64,000 nt of DNA from Welwitschia mirabilis. Its lineage: Eukaryota > Gnetophyta > Gnetopsida > Welwitschiales. This document shows, piece by piece, positions 36,692-46,459 of the stretch. Where the stretch lies: positions 71,334,842 through 71,398,841 of the forward strand of contig JBOZIK010000001.1 of assembly GCA_051453625.1 (NCBI GenBank). Reading direction: 5' to 3'. The notes under the pieces are model-generated. The model did not search any database. It was not told the origin of the DNA and saw only the letters and a list, made by a program, of their open reading frames with translations. A program made the translations under genes and the position numbers. The stretch's first letter is position 1. Each line of letters opens with the position of its first letter.

Positions 36692-37312
36692 AATTCTTGA
36701 ACTTTCACTCTAATAAACCAAAATATACTACATGGCCTTAGTCATATCCTATAGAAGGAGGTATTGGAGGTACCTTTACCTCTAATTTCGTCTTTGAATT
36801 AAATTAAGTGAATGTTCTCATGGATTTCCAACTACATGTAGAAGCCTCCCTCTTACTAACTGCATAACAGTTCTTATTCAACCTCAAGATATTTCATCTA
36901 ATCTTTTCTATTATATTAGTAATAGCCTTAAGACCCTTCTTTACTAATGTTGAACTTTTAGTAGCTAAAGAGTAAGAGTGCTAAAACTATACCTTAGAAG
37001 GTGTTGGTATTTCTACTTATTATTTATTACTAAACTATGAAAGTGGATTTTTATAATGGATAAGATTAAATTATGGCACTAATGTGCTCACATTGCTATT
37101 AATTAGGCTAATCAAGTAAGGGTAATCTAATGTTTAGCTCTTATAGAAAAGAGTAATAATATCTATGCATAAAATTAATCCAAAATAAATATTCACCCTT
37201 TTGAGAAGGTCATAGAGTGTAAAAGTCTTCATTGAATTGTACTAGCTATATCTACCTCTCCAAACAAGTATTTATAAAAGGTAATTAAGCTCAACATATA
37301 TGCATTAGGTAC
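36692..37312. other. Unassigned DNA left of Athila B
   Basis: About 620 bp with slightly more balanced composition but no recognisable frame, no purine tract before 37313 and no repeat of other parts of the window. It may be the target into which element B inserted. Confidence 0.3.
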
Positions 37313-37813
37313 TATTATGATGCCAAATTGTAGACATTTGTTGGAGTATTTTGAGTACTTTAACAAGACAGTTAGACAATTTTAGATGAAATTTTGATGA
37401 TTATGAAGACTTAATAGGATAATCATAGAAACATGCAATTCTTAGTGTAATTAAAGGCATTTCAAGAAAATTCTGATACTTAGCATTTTAAAGGAAAATG
37501 CTAATGTTTTAGGAGGCTAATTTATCTTATCTAGAGAGCTTAGGAAGTCTATCTTTTCCTTTGTCATTTTTATGATAGTTAGGATAATAGTGATACCATG
37601 GACTAAAGCTACAAGTAGGGCTAAAAGATAAAGAAGTTAATTTGTTATTATGGGGTATCATCTCCAGGGTCATCTAGATGATAGTAAGGATAACAACTAT
37701 TTTATATAAATGAAACAAATTATCTTTATAACAGGCTCATGCATCCCATATAGGATACTAAGATTTTATCTCTAAATTCTAAGGTTTCATTTGTAGAACC
37801 TTCAATATAAGAC

Positions 37814-37821
37814 TATAAATA
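37814..37821 (+). promoter_or_regulatory. TATA box of Athila LTR B
   Basis: TATAAATA at the same LTR position as 648-655 of copy A. Confidence 0.45.
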
Positions 37822-37988
37822 CTCCCTTATCTTCATTCCTAAATTTATCTTTTGTACCAAAAATTCTTATGATAGGAGATTAAAGAATAAGAGATCCATC
37901 CAATATTATAGAGAGAAGTCTTTCTTAGTGTTGGACTATGAATCCTCCATTAAGATGTTGTTGTTTTATAAGTGAATGTTTGTTTAAG

Positions 37989-37991
37989 ATT
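37989..37991. repeat. CACTA target-site duplication att (left)
   Basis: att precedes the left terminus. The same att follows the right terminus at 44537-44539. Three bases is the CACTA duplication length. Confidence 0.6.
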
Positions 37992-38327
37992 TAGTATAAG
38001 AGAAAGAGGCTTTTAAGGCATTTATTTAAATAAACGCATTAATTAAACACCTACTTGGATTATCTTTTTGCGATAGTTTGATCGTGTAACTTTATTTTTA
38101 AGGATTTCCAAAACATGGATGTGCGTCTTGTTCCATTTGATCTATTAATAGTACAGAAGAATTGTTTGTTGTAATATTGCCTTGTTGGGTTTAGAACTAA
38201 CCCATTTATTTCTAAATCACGAGGTTTTTATAGATATATTTCATTTTTTTTAGAAATATCTTTTATACCAAATGACTTTTTCTTAAATCAAAAAAATGTA
38301 AATAGTAAAAAAGCCATGTCAAATCAT

Positions 38328-38541
38328 GCCGTCTCTATAATAGGAAAAAGCTTCTTTATCGGTCAGAGCCATTGGGATTATTTGCAAGATGATATCAGCT
38401 AATATAGTAAATGTTTTATCAAGAAAATTCTCATTATTTCTGAAAAACCTTATGAATATAGTTGATATGGCTTGGGCTGCTCTAATGGTAGTTTTTACTT
38501 TTCCACTTTCACTAGTAGTATGGGGAAGAAGTGGACTCTAA
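38328..38541 (+). pseudogene. Exon-like hydrophobic frame inside CACTA (unknown)
   Basis: A stop-free frame covers about 60 codons up to TAA at 38539-38541, with an ATG at 38389. It ends [20 protein letters not shown] then LVVWGRSGL, a plausible membrane segment followed by a basic tail. Codon use is less AT-biased than the surroundings. I do not recognise the family; it may be the last exon of a captured host gene. Confidence 0.3.
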
Positions 38542-38999
38542 ATAATATTTTTTTTTGGTTGTCCTGATTGTTTCATCTCAATTTATTTATTATTTATTTT
38601 GACTGGGCTGAGAAAAATACAATGAAGTAGAAAGAAATAAAAGATATTCTAAACCTTGTTTTGTACTACTTCTAAAATCAAAAAACTATAGATAGCTATG
38701 TATATTTATCCACATCATCATTTTAAGGCGTTTTTCTACATAAACACCATAAAAGCCCCGACCCGGGTATGATTTTAAGGCATTTATGGATCCACGCCTT
38801 AAATATGTAGAACTTTATGACCTAAAGGGGGATCCTCTTTATTGTTTAAGGGGTTTAACTAACAAATGCCTTAAATAGGTGGGTCCTGTAAGTCGTCACG
38901 AAACAAACGCCTTAAAAGGTTAACCCCACGATAATTAAAAAAACAACTGCATGCATTACTAAAAGCAAAACCCTTGCCCAATGTGTGCGATTCAGCCTG

Positions 39000-39150
39000 T
39001 ATTTCGTCCAACGCGCTCCCTCGTTGCTCGCTTGTCACTCATCGCACATTGCTCGTCACTCATCATCGTTCATCATGCATTGCTTGTTGTTAATTGCTCA
39101 TCATGCATTGCTAGTTGCTTGTCATACATTGCTCATTTCTCGTCACATGT
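39000..39150 (+). repeat. Degenerate GCTCGTCACTCATC-type repeat
   Basis: Short imperfect units such as ttgctcgtcactcatc and catcatgcattgct are repeated about eight times. The homologous stretch in copy 2 (40310-40445) has the same structure with different unit changes. It is C-rich and CpG-containing, unlike the rest of the window. Confidence 0.55.
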
Positions 39151-39201
39151 AGCATGGTAACTTTAGACTAGGTTTTCACCATTTAACTATGATTTAATAA
39201 A

Positions 39202-39459
39202 ATGTTTTTGGATTTTAGACCTCCATTTCAATTTTCTGGATGCATTCTCCTGGGTTTTTCTAAGATGAACATTGCTCCTATTTCTCTAGTGATTCCACTA
39301 TTCTTGTATAATTCCTTAATAAAAGTTGATTATACTTTAATATATCATGCTTTCTTACTCTATAATATTTATTTGTTATTAGAAGTTCAAAGTTCTAATG
39401 TTCAACATAAAGAAGAAAGAAATAGAAAACCATTAGAAGGATTGGTGAGTTACAATTGA
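39202..39459 (+). pseudogene. Exon-like frame in CACTA, copy 1 (unknown)
   Basis: An open frame of 85 codons, with the part from MNIAPISLVIPLFLY onward conserved at 40607-40801 in the duplicated copy. Both end in the segment EVQSSNVQHKEE followed by RKPLEGLV. Most differences between copies leave the frame open, which supports former coding. The region holds two hydrophobic stretches. I cannot name the family. Confidence 0.3.
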
Positions 39460-39890
39460 TTTGTAAGATTAGATGTCCATTGAAGTTAATGAATATATTT
39501 GGCCTTCAAATTACATTTAAAATAGGTAAATGTATTTCAGCCATGCCAGTTTATGTTGAATTCAAATACTCTTAAAACAAAAGAGACATGGATGTTGGCA
39601 TTACCAACACTATTCTTAGATTTCTCACCACTAATGAGAAGAAAACCTGATGTAGATAAATCCAAATAGTCTTTTCAAGAAAACATTAAATTTCGTTTTT
39701 TCATAGTGGGGGTGTCACAGTACTGTTTAAAATGTGTAGAAGCATAACCAATGCTACTCATTTGTCTTGGTCCGTTATAGAAAAGATACAATGATAAGAA
39801 TATACTCCAAAGCATTTCTTGTGAAAGAAAGAGATACCATCCATTAAACCATAGAATGATTCTAAGATGTAATAGAAAGGACTACAGAAA

Positions 39891-39990
39891 NNNNNNNNNN
39901 NNNNNNNNNNNNNNNNNNNNNNNNNNNNNNNNNNNNNNNNNNNNNNNNNNNNNNNNNNNNNNNNNNNNNNNNNNNNNNNNNNNNNNNNNN
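39891..39990. other. Assembly gap (100 N)
   Basis: Exactly 100 N, the conventional unknown-size gap, placed at the junction of two near-copies. Confidence 0.95.
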
Positions 39991-41214
39991 CTAAAATCAA
40001 AAAACTATAGATAGCTATGTATATTTATCCACATCATCATTTTAAGGCGTTTTTCTACATAAACACCGTAAAAGCCCTGACCGGGGTATGATTTTAAGGC
40101 ATTTATGGATCCACGCCTTAAATATGTATAACTTTATCGTTTAATGCGTTTACCTAACAAATGCCTTAAATAGGTGCGTCCTCTAACGCGTCATGAAACA
40201 AATGCCTTAAAAGCTTAACCCCACGATAATTAAAAAAACAACCGCACGCATTACTAAAAGCAAAACCCTTGCTCAATGTGCGTGATTCAACCTGTATTTC
40301 ATCCAACACACTCCCTCGTTGCTCGCTTGTCACTCATCGCACGTTGCTCGTCGCTCATCATCGCTCATCATGCATTGCTTGTCATTAATTGCTCATCGTG
40401 CATTGCTAGTTGCTTGTCACACATCACTCGTTGCTCGTCACACATAGCATGGTAACTTTAGACTAGGTTTTCACCATTTGACTATGATTTAATAAAATGT
40501 TTTTGGATTTTAGACCTCCATTCCAATTTTCTGGATGCATTCTCCTGGGTTTTGTAACATGGTGTGTGTCTCTCAGCTTCCACAACAATTTTAGGGTTTT
40601 TTTGAGATGAACATTGCTCCTCCTTCTCTAGTGATTCCACTATTCTTATATAATTCCTCAATAAAAGTTGATTATACTTTAATATCTCATGCTTCCTTAC
40701 TCTGTAATATTTATTTATTATTAGAAGTTCAAAGTTCTAATGTTCAACATAAAGAAGAAATAAATAGAAAACCATTAGAAGGATTGGTGAATTATGATTG
40801 ATTTGTAAGATTAGATGTCCATTGAAGTTAATGAATATATTTGGCCTTCAAATTACATTTAAAATGGGTAAATGTATTTCAGCCATGCTAGTTTATGTTG
40901 AATTCAAACACTCTTAAAACAAAAGAGATATGGATGTTGGCATTACCAACACTATTCTTAGATTTCTCACCACCAACGAGAAGAAAACCTGATGCAGATA
41001 AATCCAAATAGTGTTTTCAAGAAAACATTAAATTTTGTTTTTTCATAGCGGGGGTGTCACAGTACTGTTTAAAATGTGTAGAAGCATAACCAATGCTACT
41101 CATTTGTCTCGGACCGTTATAGAAAAGATACAATGATAAGAATATACTCCAAAGCATTTCTTGTGAAAGAAACCATAGAATGATTCTAAGATGTAAGAGA
41201 AAGGACTACAGAAA
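39991..41214 (+). repeat. Internal CACTA duplication, copy 2
   Basis: Counterpart of 38671-39890. The two could be a true tandem duplication or two alleles joined by the assembler across the gap. Confidence 0.75.
40607..40801 (+). pseudogene. Exon-like frame in CACTA, copy 2 (unknown)
   Basis: Homologue of the frame at 39202-39459, starting at the conserved MNIAPPSLVIPLFLY and ending RKPLEGLVNYD. It carries an extra upstream insert. Function unknown. Confidence 0.3.
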
Positions 41215-41639
41215 CTTCTGAGTGTTATTTTTCTGCAAACAATAGTGCAAAATGTAATCAACATTGGATTCGAAAAAATAAAATACAAATGGACCATATT
41301 TTCTAATACAGAATCAAAGTAGGATGTACAGAAATCTAGAAATATAAGGTGTTGCATTCTCACTGTGAACTGTTCCATCTTTTCCCTTACCTTATGCTTC
41401 AAGGATACCTTCCTTTGTAATCTAAATGTGTTATTGCAAAAAACCCTATAATGAACATTGTTTAAATTGCATTATAGCTTGGAAAAGTGAGTCAGGGCAG
41501 ATAAGCTTCTGAAACATTCTGCAAACGATAGGTTCCACTTGATAGCGAACTAAACAAATCACAATCTTATATTTGTCTAACATTTCAACAAGGCATCTAC
41601 CTCACATAACTCCCTATAACTATTCTCATACTGTAGCTC

Positions 41640-41900
41640 TTTCCATCCAGGTCTCATTTTTCCAAAACCTCTAGCAATCCTCTTGCTACCTCCGGATCAG
41701 GAGTCATGACAAAATTTGTGAATTTCTCATCAGTAAGCATCAGCATTTGGGTAAACTTAGTGTATCATAAGATGGAAATGCTTGTTTGAGATGCTGGAAA
41801 ACCTTATACCTAGGCTTAATTCTTCCTCTACACTAAAACTTAAAAAAGTTGGATAAGTAGCTATAACGTTTGGAGGATATTCAACAGCATGAACGAGAAA
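41640..41900 (-). pseudogene. Possible mTERF-family C-terminal fragment in CACTA
   Basis: The minus strand gives RIKPRYKVFQHLKQAFPSYD in one frame and, after a one-base shift, MLMLTDEKFTNFVM. Plant mTERF proteins (organelle nucleic-acid binding, built of helical repeats) end with a similar series: a YS/FSxExRIKPRxxVL segment, a spacer and a LxxSDEKFxxxFV segment. Downstream residues DPEVARGLLEVLEK and MRPGWKELQYENSYRELCEV are coding-like but not typical of mTERF, so a different family is possible. Stops and a shift show it is a relic, captured in the transposon. Confidence 0.4.
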
Positions 41901-42857
41901 TTATATTTTGTTCAGAGATTTTTGGTACTTTAGGTAATTCAAATTTTTGGTTATGGGTCTTATGTTTTTTAAGATTCTTTAGCAGGATTTATTGATGTTG
42001 CTATTTGTCTGCTAGACATAAATGTTGTTATTTCTTAGCAGGATTTATTGATATTGCTATTTGTCTACTTTCTTTATGTTTTTGGATGATAGACTTCAGG
42101 CACTGGAAAAAGGTGTGTGAAGCAGCTATACTTTTACATATGCATTGGATTTTTAATAGCTAGAACCTGCTGGCCATAAAGCTCAGAGTTATTCCTTAGC
42201 AAAATTTATTGGTGTTGTAGTAACCCTTTTCTACTTTGGTTGTGTTTTCAGATGATCGATTTTAGGCACTGAAAAAACCGAATAATGATTTTTATTGTGC
42301 ATTGGAGCCAATTGATCAATTTGTAAATGTTGATCTAAGTAATACGGTTTCCACATATATTTCATGGGGTATGAATTACTGAAGTCAGGTTTTCTATCTG
42401 AGCTATGAGGTGGGGAGGAGTATGGTTGCACTTCAGTAGTTGATGCAATGGTATCTCTTAATAAAATAAATCTACCAAGAAATGTCCAGTGTAAATCAAA
42501 GTGCTAGAATATTGGTGAAGGATTTCGTATCTCAGCTTACTAGGAACCTCCAACACAGTGATGAATTTTACCAGTGAATTGACTTTTTATGCATTAAAAT
42601 AAGTATGCTTTTAACATTATCTAAGATGGTCTATTGAGATATTAAAAATTAAATACATATGGTAAGGGAGCAATGCATCTACATTAGAAAGTTAAATCCT
42701 GATGATTTAGATTTTGCATTTCTAAAATGAAAATTCTAAAATGGAAATTATTTGGATGTGTTAAAACTAATTTGCTTTTACTTAAATGCATATAGGGAAC
42801 CTACTCATTGTTTTATTTTCTAACTATGCTTAATCTAATAACATTTTTCATTTGTAG

Positions 42858-43109
42858 TTCATAGAGGTGGGTACCATGGTGTTTCCCACTATATATGCAA
42901 GGAGGAGCTTAGCTTATCTTCTATGTGATCAACCAGATGCTGCATTTCGTGATGTAATGCAGGCATAATGTGTATATCCTGACTGGCCTATAACCTTTTA
43001 TATGTAAGCTGTAGCACTTGCTAAACTGAACATGCATAAAGATGCTGCAGATATGTTAAAAGAGGGAGCTTTATTAGAAAAGAAACGACAACAGGCAAAG
43101 GGCTCATAA
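42858..43109 (+). pseudogene. Captured last exon of a brassinosteroid-signalling kinase (BSK)
   Basis: An intron end (tttgtag) is followed by an 84-codon frame reading FIEVGTMVFPTIYARRSLAY, LLCDQPDAAFRDVMQA, a stop, CVYPDWPITFYM, a stop, AVALAKLNMHKDAADMLKE, and ending KRQQAKGS then TAA. This is the C-terminal tetratricopeptide region of BSK proteins, plasma-membrane pseudokinases acting below the receptor BRI1. Both internal stops are TAA where BSKs have Gln (CAA), that is, single C-to-T changes. The kinase domain is absent. The retained splice acceptor shows capture at the DNA level, not via cDNA. It lies inside the CACTA element, so it is cargo and not a resident gene. Confidence 0.85.
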
Positions 43110-43169
43110 AGAAATTTTGGTTATTATTGTTGAAGCAACCGAGTTATTTCCAATGCATGTTTGTGTCAC

Positions 43170-43287
43170 GAGTCTTCTTAGAAATTATGTCGGTAATTTA
43201 CAATGGTTTCTCACTCATGAGTCTTCTTAGAAATTATGTTGGTAATTTACAATGGTTTCTCACTCACAAGTCTTCTTAGAAATTATG
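43170..43287 (+). repeat. 49-bp tandem repeat (2.4 units) after the BSK exon
   Basis: Units begin gagtcttcttagaaattatg at 43170, 43219 and 43268 and differ at one or two bases each. They lie in the former 3' flank of the BSK exon. Confidence 0.75.
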
Positions 43288-43365
43288 ACAAAAACTAAAC
43301 TTCAGTAGTAAGTGATATTTTGCTGACTTCATAGTTATTATAATGTTTCATTGATTTCTATATTT

Positions 43366-43433
43366 NNNNNNNNNNNNNNNNNNNNNNNNNNNNNNNNNNN
43401 NNNNNNNNNNNNNNNNNNNNNNNNNNNNNNNNN
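43366..43433. other. Assembly gap (68 N)
   Basis: Run of 68 N inside the CACTA element. Confidence 0.95.
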
Positions 43434-43749
43434 AATGTATTTTTCTAGGGAAAGATGTAAAAGCAGGGAGACTAAAGCCAAGCAGAATGTACAAAAGATG
43501 GAGGCTAAGCAGAAGCATTATGTAAACATTCATGACTGCTATCACTGGTGGTATGTGTGAAGTCAAATTTTCCTTATAGCTTTGTTTTACCCTCTTGTTA
43601 CAATCTAATGTTATATACCCATGTTATAAGTTCTTTGGTTATAAATTCACACTAAGGGTTAGGGGACCTTTAATTTCTTGATTGAAAGTAGAGCAGCTTT
43701 TTAAAGCTTTAAAAGATCTTTTACTGGTTTGGGGATATATTTTTCATTT
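43434..43749 (+). repeat. Duplicated CACTA segment with exon-like frame, copy 1
   Basis: Contains a frame reading KQKHYVNIHDCYHWWYV then a stop (about 43507-43558), repeated as KQKRYVNIHDCYHWWYVWS at 43851-43910. The following about 190 bases are also repeated (compare 43565-43749 with 43915-44097). The peptide looks like a real protein end (His/Trp-rich), but I cannot identify it. Copy 1 ends at the next N gap. Confidence 0.5.
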
Positions 43750-43849
43750 NNNNNNNNNNNNNNNNNNNNNNNNNNNNNNNNNNNNNNNNNNNNNNNNNNN
43801 NNNNNNNNNNNNNNNNNNNNNNNNNNNNNNNNNNNNNNNNNNNNNNNNN
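43750..43849. other. Assembly gap (100 N)
   Basis: Exactly 100 N between two near-copies, as at 39891-39990. Confidence 0.95.
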
Positions 43850-44097
43850 CCAAGCAGAAGCGTTATGTAAACATTCATGACTGCTATCACTGGTGGTATG
43901 TGTGGAGTCTAATTTTCCTTATAGCTTTGTTTTACCCTCTTGTTATAATCTAATGTTATATACCTATGTTATAAGTTCTTTGGTTATAAATTCACACTAA
44001 GGGTTAGGGGACCTTTAATTTCTTGATTGAAAGTAGAGTAGCTTTTTAAAGCTTTAAAAGACCTTTTACTGTTTTGGGGATATATTTTTCATTTTTT
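43850..44097 (+). repeat. Duplicated CACTA segment, copy 2
   Basis: Counterpart of 43484-43749 with few differences. Copy 2 continues past the point where copy 1 stops, so copy 1 may be an assembly duplicate. Confidence 0.6.
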
Positions 44098-44524
44098 TGA
44101 TAGTGGTCTGTACTTTCTTGTTATGTTTGATACTTTGCATCTTGAAGGTGTTAATCTGAGCTCTTTTACTCATAAATGTTTCATCCTGTATTATAGGAAT
44201 CTACTACAGGATGAATAACATTATGAGAGAGCAAAGTGAGTGAGTTGCAAGTAGGATAATAGGCACAATTACAGCTTTAGAGATTTTCTTTTTTTTGTTT
44301 ATGCAGGTGAGATATTTTGAGGCAGGAATTTATTTCAAAGATTATTTTAAACCTTTTGAGGTGTTTTGTGAATAAACACTGCAAAAGTACTTTTGAGTCA
44401 GTTCTTCAATAAACGCCGTAAAATGGATTATTAAGTAGAAATGCCTTAAAAGGTAACAGGCTTTTAAGGCATGGGCTTTTGAAGCGTTTTGATTTTAAGA
44501 CATTTTCTTAGACCAAAACCTGTA

Positions 44525-44536
44525 TTTCTTGTAGTG
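44525..44536 (-). repeat. CACTA right terminal inverted repeat
   Basis: TTTCTTGTAGTG, the exact inverse of CACTACAAGAAA, followed by the att duplication. Confidence 0.85.
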
Positions 44537-44539
44537 ATT
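44537..44539. repeat. CACTA target-site duplication att (right)
   Basis: Matches 37989-37991. Confidence 0.6.
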
Positions 44540-45122
44540 AATAAAAGTTTTCTTTACTTCTATTATATGCATCTCCCTTATGGTTTATATTGGTTATGAT
44601 TTTATGACAATTTCATAGTTAATCTAGATTATAAGGACAACCTTTATTAAGATTGATACTGTTAGTTTAGTACTTGCATTTATTTCATGTTGCATTTCCA
44701 TGACTTAACTTTTATTTATCTACATTTAGTTTGATGTATCTTATAGCTTATATTGGTTAGGATCAAATAATAGTTTTTCCTAGTTAATGTAAGTTATAAG
44801 GGCTAATATTGATGATAGAAAGACTGGCAGTCAAATAGATTTGTTACTTAGAATTAGTTCATTTGTATGTCATTTATAAGAATTGAATTTGCATTTATCT
44901 TGCATTTTATTTTGTATTATTCTTATTTCATCCACTTAAAATGAAAAATACTAAAAACACTTTGTTAAAATCAGTTCTCTAACTTTTAGTCTAGTGGCTT
45001 TAATGGATTACAACATTTAGATTAACTCTCATCTATACTAATGTGTATTTTGTGCAAGCTTTTATGAACTATAGGATCTACTTAAGGACTTTAAGATTGG
45101 ATAAATTCACATCACAAAATTT

Positions 45123-45140
45123 TAGCACTATTATTAGGAA
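45123..45140 (+). other. Decayed tRNA-Asp primer-binding site of Athila B
   Basis: TAGCACTATTATTAGGAA lies a few bases inside the LTR end. All differences from TGGCGCCGTTGCCGGGGA are G-to-A or C-to-T. It closely resembles the site at 19158-19175. Confidence 0.65.
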
Positions 45141-46015
45141 AGGCTACAAGAAGATAGATTGTCCCTAATCATATCAGTATCTTAGATTTCGATTTGAGTT
45201 ATTTATTTAAATAGTGTTGTATTTCTACTCTATATCCCATAGGTTTGGTTTTCAAAATTTTTATTTTAGTAGTATTAAATAATCCCTATTATCCTCTCTA
45301 ACATTTAGATAATGTTAGGAACAATAGTCTGCAATTTGTTTTTTTCCTCTTTTTCCATAGTAAGGTCTTCTAGTCTTGTAATAGCCTAATAAAGTCAACA
45401 TCATCTTCTCTAATCTCTAGATGACTAGGTAGATGACTGTCAGTGTTATTTTTATTTATAATTTTTCCATAATTTAGTTTTTTTCATTTCTATAAAATAA
45501 TTGTTATTTGTCCTTTCTATCATCTGGATAATTGACAAGATGATAGACTACTGAGGATTTAAAAAATTCTAGTGAAAACATAGAATATCAAATGGAAATA
45601 GAGCTTAATCTTTACTTTATACTTATCTTTCTTATCCTCTTAATTAATTCTTTTTGTTTTATTCTTCTCTTCTATTTCTATGAATAGTGATAAAAGAAAC
45701 CTTCAAGAAATCCTTTTTGTAAGAAGGGGAAATATACAATAATACTTCAAAAAAATTTCGCAAACAAAGAACAGAAAATACCAAATGATGTTTTTGGGTT
45801 TCTTTTTCTTTTTAACCTTCTTAGTTTTTCCCATCTTATTTGCAAACTTTATGTAGAAATGACAGTAAATATCTTCAACATTTTAAGTATTTCACCTCAT
45901 TTAGAGAAACATTTTACAATCATTTTAGTCCATTATAATCATCTCCCATGAATTAGTATGAAGAAAATCCATCTCCCATGAATTAATATGAGGAATAAGA
46001 TAACCCAATAAAAGA
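45141..46015 (+). mobile_element. Leader of Athila B
   Basis: AT-rich DNA without a recognisable frame, in the position of the element leader. A direct repeat, atctcccatgaatta, occurs at about 45943-45957 and 45970-45984. Confidence 0.45.
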
Positions 46016-46016
46016 A

Positions 46017-46459
46017 ATGATATGTAATATGAAAATGGTACAAGAAAATTTAGAAAATCAAAACAAAAATCTAGAAAATCTAATTGGGATTCTTTAACAA
46101 ATAATCTTATAAAATCAAGATTCTTTTACAATACAACATTCTCAAAACTATCCTACTACATACAACATTGAAAATAATGAACAGAACTTAGGAATAAGTG
46201 GTAATGATTCTTACTTTAGAATGGAAAATGAGATTATGGATCAAACTTCAACATCCCATTCATTAGAGATGGCCAAAAGGAAGATAAAAATGATTTAACT
46301 TAATTGTTTAATAATGAGAATAAAAATTATTATTAATTTGATGACGATATTGAGACACTAAATTATATCCCTAAAATACATCTACAACTAGAAGATCAAG
46401 ATGAAATAGAGGAATCGATTCATGAAGAATATGGAAATTTTTCAATCTATGATAAATAT
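46017..46459 (+). pseudogene. Athila B coiled-coil/acidic reading frame, 5' part
   Basis: From ATG at 46017 the frame reads MICNMKMVQENLENQNKNLE, then NLIGIL with stops and NQDSFTIQHSQNYPTTYNIE. After a shift it gives DDDIETLNYIP near 46340-46375. The Asn/Leu-rich start resembles the segment after the Gag zinc knuckle at 62260-62420, and the rest parallels 17200-17770. It is cut at 46459 by the chromovirus and seems to resume at 55595. Function unknown. Confidence 0.5.
46455..46459. repeat. Candidate chromovirus target duplication (aatat)
   Basis: aatat precedes the left LTR end and aagat (55595-55599) follows the right one. Four of five bases match, acceptable for an old insertion. Confidence 0.4.

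Larger units (their letters stand above)
38671..39890 (+). repeat. Internal CACTA duplication, copy 1
   Basis: Begins ctaaaatcaaaaaactatag and matches 39991-41214 along its whole length with scattered substitutions and indels (copy 2 has an extra insert at 40555-40598; copy 1 has extra bases near 38820-38845). Copy 1 ends exactly at the N gap, at ggactacagaaa, which also occurs at 41203-41214 in copy 2. Confidence 0.75.
37992..44536 (+). mobile_element. CACTA (En/Spm-type) DNA transposon carrying gene fragments
   Basis: The right end is TTTCTTGTAGTG (44525-44536), a perfect CACTACAAGAAA terminal inverted repeat. The left end TAGTATAAGAGAAA (37992-38005) is a decayed copy of it. Both ends are bordered by att, and removing the element rejoins a continuous Athila LTR. 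Near both ends lie many copies of the subterminal motif TTTTAAGGCGTTT or its inverse (38011-38040, 44400-44515), and also in the middle (38720-38930, 40040-40210). No transposase remnant is recognisable. The cargo includes a BSK exon and other exon-like sequence, so it behaves as a non-autonomous Pack-CACTA. Three N gaps and two internal duplications make its true length uncertain. CpG sites survive here far more than in the surrounding elements, suggesting it is younger. Confidence 0.8.
37313..45118 (+). mobile_element. Athila-like 5' LTR (copy B), split by a CACTA insertion
   Basis: Left part 37313-37991 matches copy A from its start. Right part 44540-45118 matches copy A from about 860 to 1441. 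Together they form a 1.26-kb LTR. It is followed by a tRNA-Asp type primer site and preceded by no purine tract, so it is a 5' LTR. The split is the CACTA element 37992-44536. Confidence 0.8.

Noticed and set aside
39000-39150. CRISPR-like spaced repeats
   Set aside because: Units are degenerate, directly adjacent and in a plant transposon; no repeat-spacer structure.
39758-40000. Minus-strand open frame spanning N residues
   Set aside because: Most of it is gap, so it is not evidence of coding.
41100-41402. 100-codon minus-strand frame in the CACTA element
   Set aside because: The longest ATG frame nearby, but its duplicated counterpart is mostly gap, its Phe/Tyr/Ser-rich sequence matches nothing I know, and conservation could not be tested.
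42231-42431. 66-codon minus-strand frame in CACTA
   Set aside because: No family resemblance; lies in probable intron or flank of captured DNA.
43348-43953. Several open frames running through N gaps
   Set aside because: Their length is produced by gap residues.
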